This document shows positions 44,581 through 56,699 of a DNA stretch of 64,000 bases, in pieces. The position numbers were made by a program, and so were the translations under genes. Position 1 is the stretch's first letter; every line of letters begins with the position of its first letter. This stretch comes from Flaccisagitta enflata (lineage: Eukaryota > Chaetognatha > Sagittoidea > Aphragmophora): assembly GCA_965153355.1 (NCBI GenBank), contig OZ231128.1:12152001-12216000 (forward strand), read 5' to 3'. Under the pieces are notes generated by a model, which saw only the letters and a list, made by a program, of their open reading frames with translations, did no database searches and had not been told where the DNA came from.

Positions 44581-45982
44581 CACTTCCCCTCGTCGTTACT
44601 GGCAGTCCTCTGGCAGTTCCATACGACGAAATGAATATGATGGATAAATTGTGGATGTGACCCATTGGTGAATAGAAGGTGGCTTCACTAATTCAGTATA
44701 AGGGTAGACGACCCTGCACTTAGACATCTCCAAAGGTTCTGAACTCAGTCTTGAGGAATACCACCTCATACTGAGATGTGTACATTCTGAAATGAGTTTC
44801 TGATCTAGTACTCAATTGTGGTTAGAAAATTTTTTTTTTTTTCAATGTGGAAACTTCGTGTTAAGCATGCTTTCAACGATCTTTGCAGCACCCCGCAAGA
44901 TCGTTGTACCTTGACTCAACTGTGGCATCTTGACACTAAACCTTTATCTGACCAATTAAGATTGTCTTTGATCTCAATGATCATTGCAGAACCCCGCAAG
45001 ATCACTGTATTTTTCTTTTCTTTACTGTGGCAGTTTGAAATCTTATCCTCATATAAACTCTACATGGCTATTCTACAACAATGAAGCCAGCAAGCATGCT
45101 CTTTGCAAACATGCTGGAGAGTATCAAGTAATAATAAATCTATATCTGCTTAACTACTTCCATCCAGCAAGCCCATAAACCTATGGTGTGCTGGCAACAA
45201 GAGACCAATATGCAAGGTCTTTAACAGATGAAGAACACTGAGGTTATAATTGGCACTGCATCCAAAAGGCTAACAAACTGTTTTCTTACCAATTGAAGCT
45301 TAACAAACAACTGAAGTGAAACCTTCCTGGCATACATTCTTCTTGCATCCCCAGTCTCGCCCACATACAAGTCAAAAGAGTTCCACAGAATCTTAATTTG
45401 AGGCACAATTCCAAAGAGACCAACAATGATCAATCTTCTGTTAAATCTTGAAACGGGAATCCCAAAAAGATTTTGCTCCTAACTTCTGCGCAACTTACAT
45501 GGCATAGGCATGCCCACATGTGTTATAAAATTCCGGATTTGAGGGGGTATGCTAGCAATTATTTGTTCTATTCTAGACCGGCCACTAGCTTAAAAATGAA
45601 AATTGCAACTCCAACAACACAGGAACACCACATTATAAAGTGGTTTTTCAGAATTTGAAATGGTAACTTCCCCAGCATGGGGTTAATGCTTATTTGACAC
45701 AACTTCCCCAGTAAGGGGTTTCTAATTCAAATCTTATGGGGATCAAAAAGCTGATTGTAAGCTCACTATCCGTGATGGCACGTGTTGGCGCACGTCCATG
45801 CGGTGAAGCACAGTATTGCTCTGACGCTCAGAATTAAATAATTTAAGTGGCACTTGGGAGAGGGAAACCAGGATAGGCATCCTGTCCAACTGTTCAGTTG
45901 AGGATAGGCATCCTGTCCAACTGCTCAGTTGAGTCTAAGGCTGTGGAGCCTACGATCAAGCTCATCGTCTCTGCTCTGGTCC
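44581..45982 (-). other. LTR-element interior downstream of gag, non-coding
   Basis: No open frame with pol-like content. Near 45660-45720 CAACTTCCCCAG(T/C)A..GGGGTT occurs twice. The interior otherwise holds nothing I recognise. Confidence 0.5.
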
Positions 45983-46990
45983 TCAGAATCCTGAGTCTCT
46001 GTCAGGATGCTCACGACCACGATCCCTATCTCTTCTCTCTTGATCGCGCTCATACCTGTCTGATCTGCGATGATCGCGTTCATGCCTGTCCCTGCGGTCA
46101 TAGTCGCGATCATAGTCTCGCTCGCGACGGCTCTCACGGAAGTCACTCCTGTGTTCTTCTCTGTCCCACTCAGAAGCTGCATACCTGTCGTGAGAAGAAT
46201 GATGACTGGAGTGATGATAACTGGCATGACGATGACCGCCACGCTCTCCCTTTAGCTTCTGCAACTCAGCATCCATGATGTTAACCTTAGCGGTGAGCTT
46301 TTCCAGTCCACGCTCAATGGCAGACAGGCGCTCTTCCTTCATGGCAGCTCCTGCAAAGCTTGCAGTGTCCATGTCTTTGCTTGTGGCCTTCATGGGACCC
46401 ATCAAGGGCTTGCCCATGCCATTTCCGAAAGAAATTGATTTTTGGGATGTGAAAGTCAGGCCCATCTCTGAGAGGGCCATCTGGTATCTGAAGGCAGCAG
46501 CCTTGGCTTTCTCCAAGGTGGGGGCTTTGTCATCAGCTCTGTTAGTGTCAATGGCAAATCGAAACTCTGGAGGTAAGGCCAAGCGGAATCGGTAGAAGTA
46601 CTGGGCGGGCTTGTCAGCATCTGGCTCGTAAAGATCCACGCAGCGCCTGACTCGAGTGGCAAGCTCGTGAAAACTTTCCTTCTCATCCCAAATGACTGTA
46701 ACCTGACCAGCCTTCTAGTTGTATCGCTCTTGTGGGTCCACAGGGAGCTCTTCCATTTCAACCTTGATCTCTTCCCATTTCTTCTTTGTCACGTTCTGCC
46801 AAACTGACTTGGCTGCGTCATCAAGCATGAGGGGCAGCCACAATATGCAGAGTTCCTCCTTCCTTTCATCGCTTTGAGGATTGCAGGTGAGCACGATTCC
46901 ATCTTCCATCGTTTTGATCCATTCTCTGAAGATGTCGTGATTTGATCTGAACTTCTCCACAGGCAGCTCACTTGTGGCAACCTCTGCCAT
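45983..46990 (-). pseudogene. Retrotransposon gag-like ORF with one in-frame stop
   Basis: From ATG at 46990 the frame runs 91 codons to TAG (46715-46717) and continues in the same frame to the stop at 45983, about 335 codons in all. The N-terminal part (W-I-K-x-M-E and ILWLPLMLDDAAKSVW) resembles the capsid region of Ty3/gypsy-type Gag proteins, where a W..F...L...A..W pattern is typical. The C-terminus lacks a CCHC zinc knuckle and instead has His/Ser and then Arg/Asp/Glu repeats (RERDYDRDYD type) that could bind RNA. The stop is either a disabling mutation or read through; the sequence alone cannot tell. Confidence 0.75.
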
Positions 46991-47018
46991 TTTGTGAAAG
47001 AAGTCTTACTTGACAAAT

Positions 47019-47200
47019 GTAGTATTACTCGTGAGTACTGACTTCAACCTTATGTGTACACAACACAGTTCGGTTGTCTGCTTTTTGTACTTAAGTCTAT
47101 CTGATAAATGTAGTATTACTCGTGAGTACTGGCTTCAACCTTATGTGTACACAACACAGTTCGGTTTTCTGCTTTCTGTAATTAAGTCTTGTGCAATGAT
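47019..47200 (-). repeat. 91-bp tandem duplication upstream of gag
   Basis: GTAGTATTACTCGTGAGTAC through GTTCGGTT(G/T)TCTGCTTT is present twice, at 47019 and 47110, with a few differences. Confidence 0.9.
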
Positions 47201-47598
47201 TTCAGTAATGTGTAGACGACACAGTTGTTATTTCAGAGCAATTGTGATGCTGATGCTGAGGAATGCGAATAGCTTCAATAGGTCAATAAGCTGAAATGAT
47301 TCTTTGTACAATGGTGGAAGCTTTCTATAAAACTGGAGGCTATAAAATTGAAGGCTAGAGCCCAAATGACCGGGGTTTTTACTTACCACCCCAATACCCA
47401 CTTTTGCCAAAAGTAAGAATAAAGACTTTCTTTCTGCCTTTCATACAAAAACTCGCTCGCCAATTGCCTCTCGTCTGCAGGTCAAAGACGCTTTCCAAGT
47501 AATTGCATCAGTGCAAAAATTCTGTCTTTTGCAAGAATGAAGAAAATTTACCAGCTGGGTTTAAAGATGGACAGTCTCGGTTCACTGGCAGAGACAAT

Positions 47599-48737
47599 GA
47601 AATGTGCAACAAAAAGTATCTTACAAAAAACTTTGAAGAAAAATGTTTTTCAAAATCAACTGAGAATCTAAAAATAAACAAAACATTCAAAAGTTACTTA
47701 TTCCTGTATAGTATATGCTTCCACTCATATACTCACCTATCCAATTTTAGGTACGACCTAATTTTAGTGGTTAATGAATATCAAAACCTTTGGATAAGTA
47801 ATTTTTATGCAGAAAACAAGACTTTTGTCTTAATATTAAACAAATATTTTTTCAAGTATGCTATTGGGTTAGGGGATAAAAGTTAGCGCTGACTTCTGGC
47901 ATTGACTGGGATAATCAATTCAGCAAGAGTTACATCTAATTGAAAAAAAGGAACTATGGGTGTCCGACGTCCTAGTGGCTACCCTTCCTTTCAATTAAAC
48001 AAAAGGGGTGGGACTTTGGACAATTTCATTTTGTTGTTGTTTCAAAAAGAATAAATGAGCAATGTGACAATGTTTTAGGAAAAACAAGTGTGACACTTTG
48101 TTGAAAAAACATGCCCTTAAAGGTAAGAATCGAGAACCACCTTAAGGGGGTCGCCGGCATTCCAAACCAAGGCACTTGAATATATGAAATGTGCAACAAA
48201 AAGTATCTTACAAAAAACTTTGAAGAAAAATGTTTTTCAAAATCAACTGAGAATCTAAAAATAAACAAAACATTCAAAAGTTACTTATTCCTGTATAGTA
48301 TATGCTTCCACTCATATACTCACCTATCCAATTTTAGGTACGACCTAATTTTAGTGGTTAATGAATATCAAAACCTTTGGATAAGTAATTTTTATGCAGA
48401 AAACAAGACTTTTGTCTTAATATTAAACAAATATTTTTTCAAGTATGCTATTGGGTTAGGGGATAAAAGTTAGCGCTGACTTCTGGCATTGACTGGGATA
48501 ATCAATTCAGCAAGAGTTACATCTAATTGAAAAAAAGGAACTATGGGTGTCCGACGTCCTAGTGGCTACCCTTCCTTTCAATTAAACAAAAGGGGTGGGA
48601 CTTTGGACAATTTTTTCTCTTGTTGTTGTTTCAAAAAGAATAAATGAGCAATGTGACAATGTTTTAGGAAAAACAAGTGTGACACTTTGTTGAAAAAACA
48701 TGCCCTTAAAGGTAAGAATCGAGAACCACCTTAAGGG
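47599..48737 (-). repeat. Duplicated 545-550 bp segment inside the LTR element
   Basis: ATGAAATGTGCAACAAAAAG at about 47598 and again at 48185 begins two nearly identical copies (to about 48144 and 48737) separated by about 40 bp. They contain the same 94-codon plus-strand ORF, but duplication of non-coding DNA explains that equally well. Copies differ mainly at ATTTCATTTTG versus ATTTTTTCTCTTG. Confidence 0.9.
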
Positions 48738-49040
48738 GTGCCCTGCCACGATGCACGTATCCAAGCCACCGCAAGGCAACGCGCGGCACCAAGAGAAAGA
48801 TGGTTGAACGGGAACTCCCAGGCACTTGCACGCCGGGAGTTGCTATCTGAACGCCAGACAACAGCGCGTTGAATCTACACCAGCTTACACCAAGAGGCCT
48901 TGGTTTGGCTGGTCGTTGACGGTTAATGGCTGTACGTCACAGATGCCCTAATACAGCGATACAGCAAAATGCCTCCAGGGGGCTCTTATTCAGGGTGGTA
49001 TGGCTTCAGTGTGATATGGTTCGATAGGCAGATGCACCAG

Positions 49041-49621
49041 TGTAACAAGGGGAATTCCCCTATTACCTTCAGGACATCTCCCGATCGAGTGGATGCAAAG
49101 GCCAGTCTCGTAATCATCGATCGTGATGATTTATTGAATGTTTATATCAAATGTTACTTCTTACTAGTTCTTACTTATTACCAGTCTGTTCAAGTCCATT
49201 CTCTCCTCCGTATTCACTGGCACTATGCAAGTGGGAATATGGTCCTGGAATCAAACAGCATTACAGATTAAGATTAGGCCACGACGATAACGAAGATTGA
49301 CGACCCGTTACAGTATAAAAACCCCGGTACATAAGACCTGGAATACAAAGACACAATCAGGTATGACACGGAGATTGATATAAACCCTAGAATAAAAGAT
49401 AACAATGAAACTGTAAAAGCACGGTAATGATTGTTCTTCATGATCTTCTTTATGATGAGTATCGATTGTCCACTGAAGCATCATTCCTCCATCGCATGAG
49501 AGCTCAGCATCAGATGAGTCTTCTATGGATATTGTCATTGTTCATGAAACGTTACCACCATGTGTCGTTGTTAGCCACCTACGAGGGGAGATGATAGGCA
49601 CGCAGTATTCCACCTCTAACA
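49041..49621 (-). repeat. 5' LTR
   Basis: Same sequence as 44001-44580 with one extra base near 49527. It is the 5' LTR relative to gag. Confidence 0.9.
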
Positions 49622-50149
49622 TCCCGAACCCTATAAGACCTGTTCAAAGCTACCTATTCCAAGTTCTTGAAGACCTATTCAACGCTCCCTATCTGAATCC
49701 AATTGGAGCTCTCATGAAATAGACGACTTTAGAACGTGATTTGTTTCCAGAGAAGCTTTAGTGATATAAGAATTAAGATCATTTTCAGTAACTTCTCGTT
49801 CGAGCATTATTGACAGACAGACAAACCTATCCAGCGATGGAGCCTCGTAAAGGGCACCTAAAAACAAGACCAATTGGGCACCATCCGTTTGGATTTTTCA
49901 AATGGCGTTATGGGCTGATGGATGGAGAGATCAACCAATCGACAAACAAAGACTCAAACACGAATGCCATGACGCATCAAAAAATCATTTCATTTAGCGC
50001 AAGATATCGACGTTGGCAAAAATTGCAGAAAACTTTTCACGAGAGGGCGTAATAGACACACAGACACACAAATTGACAGATCATCTGACAAACAGACCTT
50101 CTCAAAGAGACGAGATGACCCTCTCAAAGAAAATTGGAAATTGATTGAT
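49622..50149. other. Intron; rest of the interrupted element, no gene
   Basis: Continuation of the CCTATAAGACC repeats, then AT-rich sequence with short hairpin-family remnants (ACAGACAAACCTATCC). Confidence 0.4.
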
Positions 50150-50764
50150 GCTGCACACTGTGCTTTCAAAAAAAATCTGAGTTAAAAAATCACTTAACAG
50201 TGGGTTTCTCTGCATTTTTGTGTAGTGTTGGGGTGTTATAACATGAAATTAGCCAAAATAAAATCATTCACCGAGCGCTTTTTGAGTAATCTTCAAAATG
50301 GAAAAAAATTAGACCAATTTTCAGTAAAAATTCTGTTGAGTTGTATTGACCTATTTTTTGACTTGATATTGATAATCTATGCAAAATTCCCTTTTATTTG
50401 ATAGGTCACACTATATGGTTTAATTATAAAATGAAGTTTTTATTTTTTGAGCCACCGTTACTTTTTTGTAACGATGACTCAAAAAATAAAAATTTTAATT
50501 TTTTGCCAAAGTATGGAGTGCGACCTATCAAACGAAAGGGAATTTTACATAGATTAACAATATGGAGTACAAAATTGGTCAATACAACTCAGTAGAATCT
50601 TCATTGAAAATGAGTCTAATTCTTTTCCATTTTGAAGATACTCAAAAAGCATTCGGTGAATGATTTAATTTTGACACACACCCCAACATTACACAAACAT
50701 GCAGAGAAACCCACTGTTATGTGATTTTTCACTCAGATCCTTTTTGAAAGCACAGTGTGCAGCA
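50150..50764. mobile_element. 615 bp hairpin element (core-motif family, copy 3)
   Basis: GCTGCACACTGTGCTTTCAA pairs with TTGAAAGCACAGTGTGCAGC ending 50764; arms pair inward to a centre near 50457. TTTGATAGGTCACACTATA lies near the centre with its complement at about 50512-50530. The inner loop contains TTACTTTTTTGTAACGATGA. Confidence 0.92.
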
Positions 50765-50924
50765 GCCATAGCTTATCATTTTGAATGACTAACCATGAAC
50801 CGCGACTGGATTGATAAGATGCAATCGATTTTGTTCCTCGTTTTTTCTGGCATCCGGTTTTCCTCGTAGAAGGGAACCTGTGATTGTAAAATGCGTTTCA
50901 ATCACAATCAGAATTGCTCATTAG

Positions 50925-51225
50925 CATAACAAGAGTTCATGCAAAGCCATAGGAAAGTTCTCTATCAGAGGGATATGACTCAAAATCATTTACACGGAAA
51001 AACTATAACAAAGATTTGGCCCTAGGACCTCTAATTATCGCCGCCACCCCCCTCATATCCCATAGGAATGTACAGGAAGGATTTTTGCCTATGTTTAATT
51101 ATGGAAAATGGGGCAGGTGGCGGCGCCAATTTATAGGGGTTCCAGGGCTTAATTTTTTTCGTGGACCTTCTGTAAACATGAATTTGGGCCATATCCCTCT
51201 GATAGAGAACTTTTCTCTTCCGATT
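50925..51225. mobile_element. GGCGGCG-loop hairpin element
   Basis: AGTTCTCTATCAGAGGGATA near 50957 pairs with TATCCCTCTGATAGAGAACT ending near 51212. The GCCGCCACCCCCCTCATATC block pairs with GGGGCAGGTGGCGGCGCC. A related copy lies at 60255-60530. Confidence 0.85.
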
Positions 51226-54200
51226 CCATTTTGTGGTTCAAATACTAGTAGCTATCCCACCCACCAAATTGGAAGCGGTCAATCGCTTCCACATCCCTAA
51301 TCCCTACACCTACTCCCAGTCCTTCCTATATCCATCACTGGACCGATCTCAAGCGCTACAGTATGATTTTTTTCAAATGAAACAAAAGATGACGACATAA
51401 ATCCTAAACCAATCAACATAATCAAATTCTGAAAAAAACACCTGAAAGAGTAGGTTTTGGCATTTATTCTTGCCAAATTTCAGCATACGATCTCAAGTAG
51501 TTTAGCTTCAATTTATATTTGAAGTGAAGACATCAATTTCTTTCTGCTCCTATGGAAAAGACAAAACACGAACACATTGTTTTGCTAATTTTGGTTTAAC
51601 TATGGACCTGAACCATAGAAAATCCATGACCCTTTGAAAGCTCTACAAAAAATCTTCCAAATGCGACGTTGCTGGAAATTGTAGCTTTATTTGTTTAGAA
51701 ATGGCAAAGGTTTGAAGAAAAAAATCACTGATTGAAAAAAATGCTCATTTCGATTTTTTTCAGATGAACAATTTTAGTCTTTCCATTTTTTTCTGAGGTG
51801 CAGCTCAGGATTGTCTTAGCTACTTGTTATCCATGAGCAAATTAAAGACCTTCAAATTTTCTTTTAAATGGCACCAAGACAGCTGGCGGACCTTAAATCC
51901 GTTGGAATTAGCGGGACCCCTCTTGATTTAGTTGATTTCAACAGTTTCAACAGGATATTCACTATAGTTTATATAGCAAAAAATATAAATAACAATTTTA
52001 CTCAAAATACGTCGTCTTCGATTTTTTTCATTTCCTGGCCATTAAGGGCCCTAAAATAGCCAACTTTGGTGAAACAATAATCTCAGATACTCCCCGCCCC
52101 TAAGGGGCCCAAAATTGGGGCAAAAAAAATTTGATGTTAAATCCGTTGGTTTTAGCGGGGGCAGGGTCACTTTTTTAAATCACCATGCTAAAACCGCTGA
52201 TTTTAACGGGTTTAACGGCAAATTCCCCTATTTTGGTCCTCCACATGCATATCCAGTATCTTGAGACCCTATTCAATGACAAAAAAGAATAAGTGAGCAC
52301 ACATGAGCACACATGAGCAAGCATGAGCAAGCATGCTAAAACCGCTGATTTTAACGGGTTTAACAGCAAATTCCCCTATTTTGGTCCTCCACATGCATAT
52401 CCAGTATCTTGAGACCCTATTTAATGACAAAAAAGAATAAGTGAGCACACATGAGCACACATGAGCAAGCATGCTAAAACCGCTGATTTTAACGGGTTTA
52501 ACGGCAAATTCCCCTATTTTGGTCCTCCACATGCATATCCAGTATCTTGAGACCCTATTCAATGACAAAAAAGAATAAGTGAGCACACATGAGCACAAAT
52601 GAGCAAGCATGAGCAAGCATGCTAAAACCGCTGATTTTAACGGGTTTAACGTCAAATTCCCCAATTTTGGTCCTCCGCATGCATATCCAGTATCTTGAGA
52701 CCCTATTTAATGACAAAAAAGAATAAGTGAGCACACATGAGCACACATGAGCAAGCATGAGCAAGCATGAGCAAGCATACTAAAACCGCTGATTTTAACG
52801 GGTTTAACGTCAAATTCCCCAATTTTGGTCCTCCACATGCATATCCAGTATCTTGAGACCCTATTTAATGACAAAAAAGAATAAGTGAGCACACATGAGC
52901 AAGCATGAGCAAGCATGAGCACGCATGCTAAAACCGCTGATATTAACGGGTTTAATGGCAAATTTCCCTATTTTGGTTCTCCACATGCATATCCAGTATC
53001 TTGAGACCCTATTTAATGACAGAAAGAATAGTAGCACACCTGAGCACCAAGCAGCATGAGCAAGCACAAAATCGCTGATTTTAACGTTTAATAGCCCTAT
53101 TTCTGTCCTCCACATAATTTGACATCATGAAAACCCAAATGGTAACAAAAAAAAACAAGTGAGCACACATAAGCAATGCTAAATCCGCTGATTTTATCGG
53201 GTTTAACATAGAAATCCCCTATTTTGGCCCTCTACATGCTTATTAAACATCATGAAACCCTCTTTGATGACAAAAAAGAGTGAGTGAGCAGTGAGCACAT
53301 ATGAGCAAGCATGAGCAAGAATGCTAAATCCGCTGATTCTTACAGGTTTAACATTAAAATCCCAAATTTTGGTCCTCCACATGCTGTTTTGATATCATGA
53401 GACTCTCTATGGTTACAATAAAGAACAAGTGAGCACTCATGAGCAAGAAAACAAGGCCATATACACGAGCCAATGTTGCGTGCTCATGCTTGCTCATGCC
53501 TGCTCATGTGTGCTAACTTGCTCTTTTTTGTAACCATAGAGGTTCTCAGGATGTCAAATAAGCATGTGGAGGAGCAAAAAAGGGGATTTTGGCGTTAAGC
53601 CCGTTAACTTCAGCGGTTTTAGCATGCATGTTCATGCTTGCTCATGCTTGCTAATGTGTGCTCACTTACTCTTTTTTGTTATCACATAGGGTCTCAAGAT
53701 GCTAGATATGCATGTGAGGGACCAAAATAGGGGATTTTGCCGTTAAAATCAGCAGTTTTAGCATGCTTGCTCATGAGTGCTCACTTATTCTTTTTTGTCA
53801 TTAGATAGGGTCTCAAGATACTGGATATGCATGTGGAGGACCAAAGTAGGGGAATCTGCCGTTAAACCCGTTGAAATCAGCAGTTTTAGCATGCTTGCTC
53901 ATGCTTGCTTATGCTTGCTCATGTGTGCTCATGTGTGCTCATGTATTCTTTTTAGTCATTAAATAGGGTCTCAAGATACTGGATATGCATGTGGAGGACC
54001 AAAATAGGGGAATTTGCCGTTAAACCCGTTAAAATCAGCGGTTTTAGCATGCTTGCTCATGCTTGCTCATGCTTGCTCATGTGTGCTCATGTGTGCTCAC
54101 TTATTCTTTCTTGTCATAACATAGGGTCTCAAGATACTGGATATGCATGTGGAGGACCAAAATAGGGGAATTTGCCGTTAAACCCGTTAAAATCAGCGTT

Positions 54201-54894
54201 TTTAGCATGCTTGCTCATGCTTGCTCATGCTTGCTCATGTGTGCTCATGTGTGCTCACTTATTCTTTCTTGTCATTACATAGGGTCTCAAGATACTGGAT
54301 ATACATGTAGAGGACCAAAATAGGGGAATTTGCCATTAAATCCGTTAAAATCAGCAGTTTTAGCATGGTGATTTAAAAAAGTGACCCTGCCCCTGCTAAA
54401 ACCAACGGATTTAACGTCAAATTTTTTTTGCCCCAATTTTGGGCCCCTTAGGGGCGGGGACATCCAGCAAGGTGTCAGTTGAAAGATCTTTTGCAGAGCT
54501 TCAAAATGGTCGTGGATTTTGCTATGTTTTTCTCATTGCTTGGATGTTAAACACTGACAAACAAGTAGTTTCCTTTTCTTTTTTACCATGGTTAAAAAAA
54601 GTTATTTTGGATAATTCATAGTTTGAGTTCAAAAAGCGATTGAGGCTAAACTACTTGAGACCAAATGCTGAAATTTGGCATGAATAAATGCCAAAACCTA
54701 CTCTTTCAGGCGTTTTTTTCAGAATTTGATTATGTTGATTCGTCTAGGATTTATGTAGTCATCTTTTGTTTCATTTGTCCAGTGATGGATATAGGAAGGA
54801 CTGGGAGTAGGTGTAGGGATTAGGGATGTGGAAGCGATTGACCGCTTCCAATTTGGTGGGTGGGATAGCTACTAGTATTTGAACCACAAAATGG
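51226..54894. repeat. 3.7 kb palindrome with satellite arms
   Basis: CCATTTTGTGGTTC at 51226 pairs with GAACCACAAAATGG ending 54894. Long stretches of each arm are complements: CTAGTAGCTATCCCACCCAC, CAAATTGGAAGCGGTCAATC, AGTAGGTTTTGGCATTTATT, CCGCCCCTAAGGGGCCCAAA and AAATCCGTTGGTTTTAGC. The inner part of each arm consists of about 150-bp satellite units in opposite orientation, meeting near 53470. A few segments lack pairing, so the arms have diverged unevenly. Confidence 0.88.
52190..54370. repeat. About 150-bp satellite in two opposed arrays
   Basis: Each unit contains GCTAAAACCGCTGATTTTAA, CGGGTTTAACGGCAAATTCC, CCTCCACATGCATATCCAGT, CTTGAGACCCTATTTAATGA and a variable (GAGCACACAT)/(GAGCAAGCAT) stretch. 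About eight or nine units lie at 52190-53450 and about six inverted units at 53480-54370. The junction near 53450-53480 contains AAAACAAGGCCATATACACG, an end of the hairpin MITE family. Confidence 0.92.
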
Positions 54895-55215
54895 AAGCGG
54901 AAGCGGAAGTGGAAGCGGTGGAAGCGGCATAAAATTCGACCGCTTCCACTAAGGATATGTCTAGGGATGGGTTTAGGGATATGTCTAGGGATAGGTCTAA
55001 GACGAGCGGTGATAAACGCATCGTAACCCCCCCTCCCCCCCCCCCGTCGTACACTTTTCATTTCCTTTCTCTTTCCCGTTTCCTTCTTTTTTCCATTCCC
55101 TGTTTTCCATTCCCCATTGAATGGCCATTTCCATTCCCGTCGGTAAAATCTGTCGCAACCATTTCTTTTCACTTTACTTCCTTTTGTGTCACAATGTTTC
55201 AGTTTCTTTCCTCGA
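54895..55215. other. Intron with GGAAGCGG repeats
   Basis: GAAGCGGAAGCGGAAGTGG at 54894-54912 and CCGCTTCCACTAAGGATATG echo the foldback ends at 15993. No exon is recognised. Confidence 0.5.
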
Positions 55216-55227
55216 TCCTCTGTTCGC

Positions 55228-55410
<183 letters not shown>

Positions 55411-55487
55411 ACGATTTGATCTCAAAACATACAATTACAAATCAAAACCCCACCATGATTAACGGACAAAAAAACAAGGCCAACACC

Positions 55488-55930
55488 TAAAAGTCAGTTT
55501 AATGACTTTAATGACCATATTGACCTTATTGACTTTAGTGACCTAATATAACTTAATATGACTTAAAATGACTTAGAATGACTTAGAATGACTTAAAATG
55601 ACTTAAAATGACTTAGAATGACTTATTTAGGCATTTGGGAAGGAGCTGTGAGCCCAAAAAGCTTAAAAACGCCGAAAAGTAAAAAGGGGACCGACCAACC
55701 GACCGACTGACCAACCGACCGACCGACCAACCGACCAACAAAGCGGGGTGTAGAGTCGCGTAGCACGCGACTAGAAACGGGGCCGGACACACGCCAAAAG
55801 CGTGGCGGACGGTTGGGCAGGGGCAGAAATGCAACAACCGCTTGCAATTCAGATATGTTACGGATGGACGGAGGGACATACGGACGGATGGACGGACCGA
55901 CAGACCGACCGACCGACAAGGTATAGCGTT
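55488..55930 (-). mobile_element. TGACTTA repeat and two hairpin-family MITE ends
   Basis: About twelve ATGACTTA(A/G)A units (55500-55625), then an A-type end in reverse orientation (GACCGACCAACCGACCGACT array, GTAGAGTCGCGTAGCACGCG hairpin, 55680-55772) and another array ending TATAGCGTTACATGTCCGCG near 55915-55945. Confidence 0.75.
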
Positions 55931-56093
55931 ACATGTCCGCGGCTTAAAACTTAACTCTCTCTGGCTAGCAAAGAAGATCCCCCATTGCTAAGTTGGGAGT
56001 TTTCGGCTTCCATAATTTTCTTTTTTTTTTTTTTTTCGTTTTTTTTTCTTTCAAGATGTGAAAATGCTCAAATCACCATATCTTAATTCCTAC

Positions 56094-56316
56094 TTTTCCC
56101 TCGCCATTGCGTTTGCCGGTTGTGGCAGCTGCTGCACCTGACTCTGTGACGGCGGATTTTGAAGCGGCAGAGACGGTGGCGGTGGCGGTGGTGGTGGCGG
56201 TGGCGATGGCGGCAAACTTATCGGCTTTTCTTGGAGAGTTGTTCAAATCCTCGAAATTGCCTTTTTGCTTCTTTCTTTCATAATGGTTCATATCGAAAGC
56301 GGGGCTTTTAGCGTTT

Positions 56317-56413
<97 letters not shown>

Positions 56414-56664
56414 CGTTGTTGTCGTTATTGTTGGCTTTGAAGCCGCGGTTGCTACTAATCACCGTTGTTTTCACGTTACTGATTAAACCGTTACTAGTGT
56501 TATCGCCTCTTTCATCGTAATAAGTGTTAGCGTCCTCGTCATCATCGTCGTCATCTTCCTGATTATGGTTGTCGTCTGCATCTTGGTTATTGTCATCATC
56601 GTCAACATCTTGGTTATCGTGCGTGTATTCGCCGACTCGTCTCCTCCGTTCGCTGAAGCGGCTT
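56094..56664 (-). CDS. Exon 4: Asp/Asn-rich
   Basis: Acceptor AATCCTACCAG|A (weak tract); donor GGAAAA|GTAGGA. Frame: SRFSERRRRVGEYTHDNQDV, alternating Asp/Asn blocks, YYDERGDNTSNGLISNVKTT, a (DN)n run of about 35 residues from (GACAAC)n, SPAFDMNHYERKKQKGNFED and an Ala/Thr-rich tail ending TTGKRNGEGK. It needs two carried bases and ends in phase 0. This exon is placed in the gene by strand, style and position; the link to exon 5 is incomplete. Confidence 0.6.
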
Positions 56665-56699
56665 CTGGTAGGATTCCAGAATCGGCGGGCAAACAATCA

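Larger units (their letters stand above)
44001..49621 (-). mobile_element. Non-autonomous gag-only LTR retrotransposon
   Basis: Two nearly identical direct repeats of 580 and 581 bp bound a 4.46 kb interior with gag on the minus strand. Next to the 3' LTR (44581-44602) is a purine-rich tract GAGGGGAAG, and next to the 5' LTR a TGG-initial primer-binding-like site (minus strand TGGTGCATCTGCC, 1-2 bases after the LTR). TCCC or ATCCC flanks both ends as the target duplication. No protease, reverse transcriptase or integrase could be found in the 1.4 kb downstream of gag, so it must depend on enzymes from elsewhere. The few LTR differences point to recent insertion. Confidence 0.88.

Noticed and set aside
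45925-46242. 105-codon minus-strand ORF and plus-strand ORFs over gag
   Set aside because: Overlap the longer gag frame and have no family signature.
47503-48473. 94-codon plus-strand ORF present twice, considered as a conserved gene
   Set aside because: Identity follows from duplication of the DNA segment inside the LTR element; no recognisable domain, and antisense to gag.
52190-54370. 150-bp repeat units considered as coding (ORFs containing SFLSLNRVSRYWICMWRTKI)
   Set aside because: The same ORF recurs because the DNA is a satellite; frames break between units and the palindrome contains both orientations.
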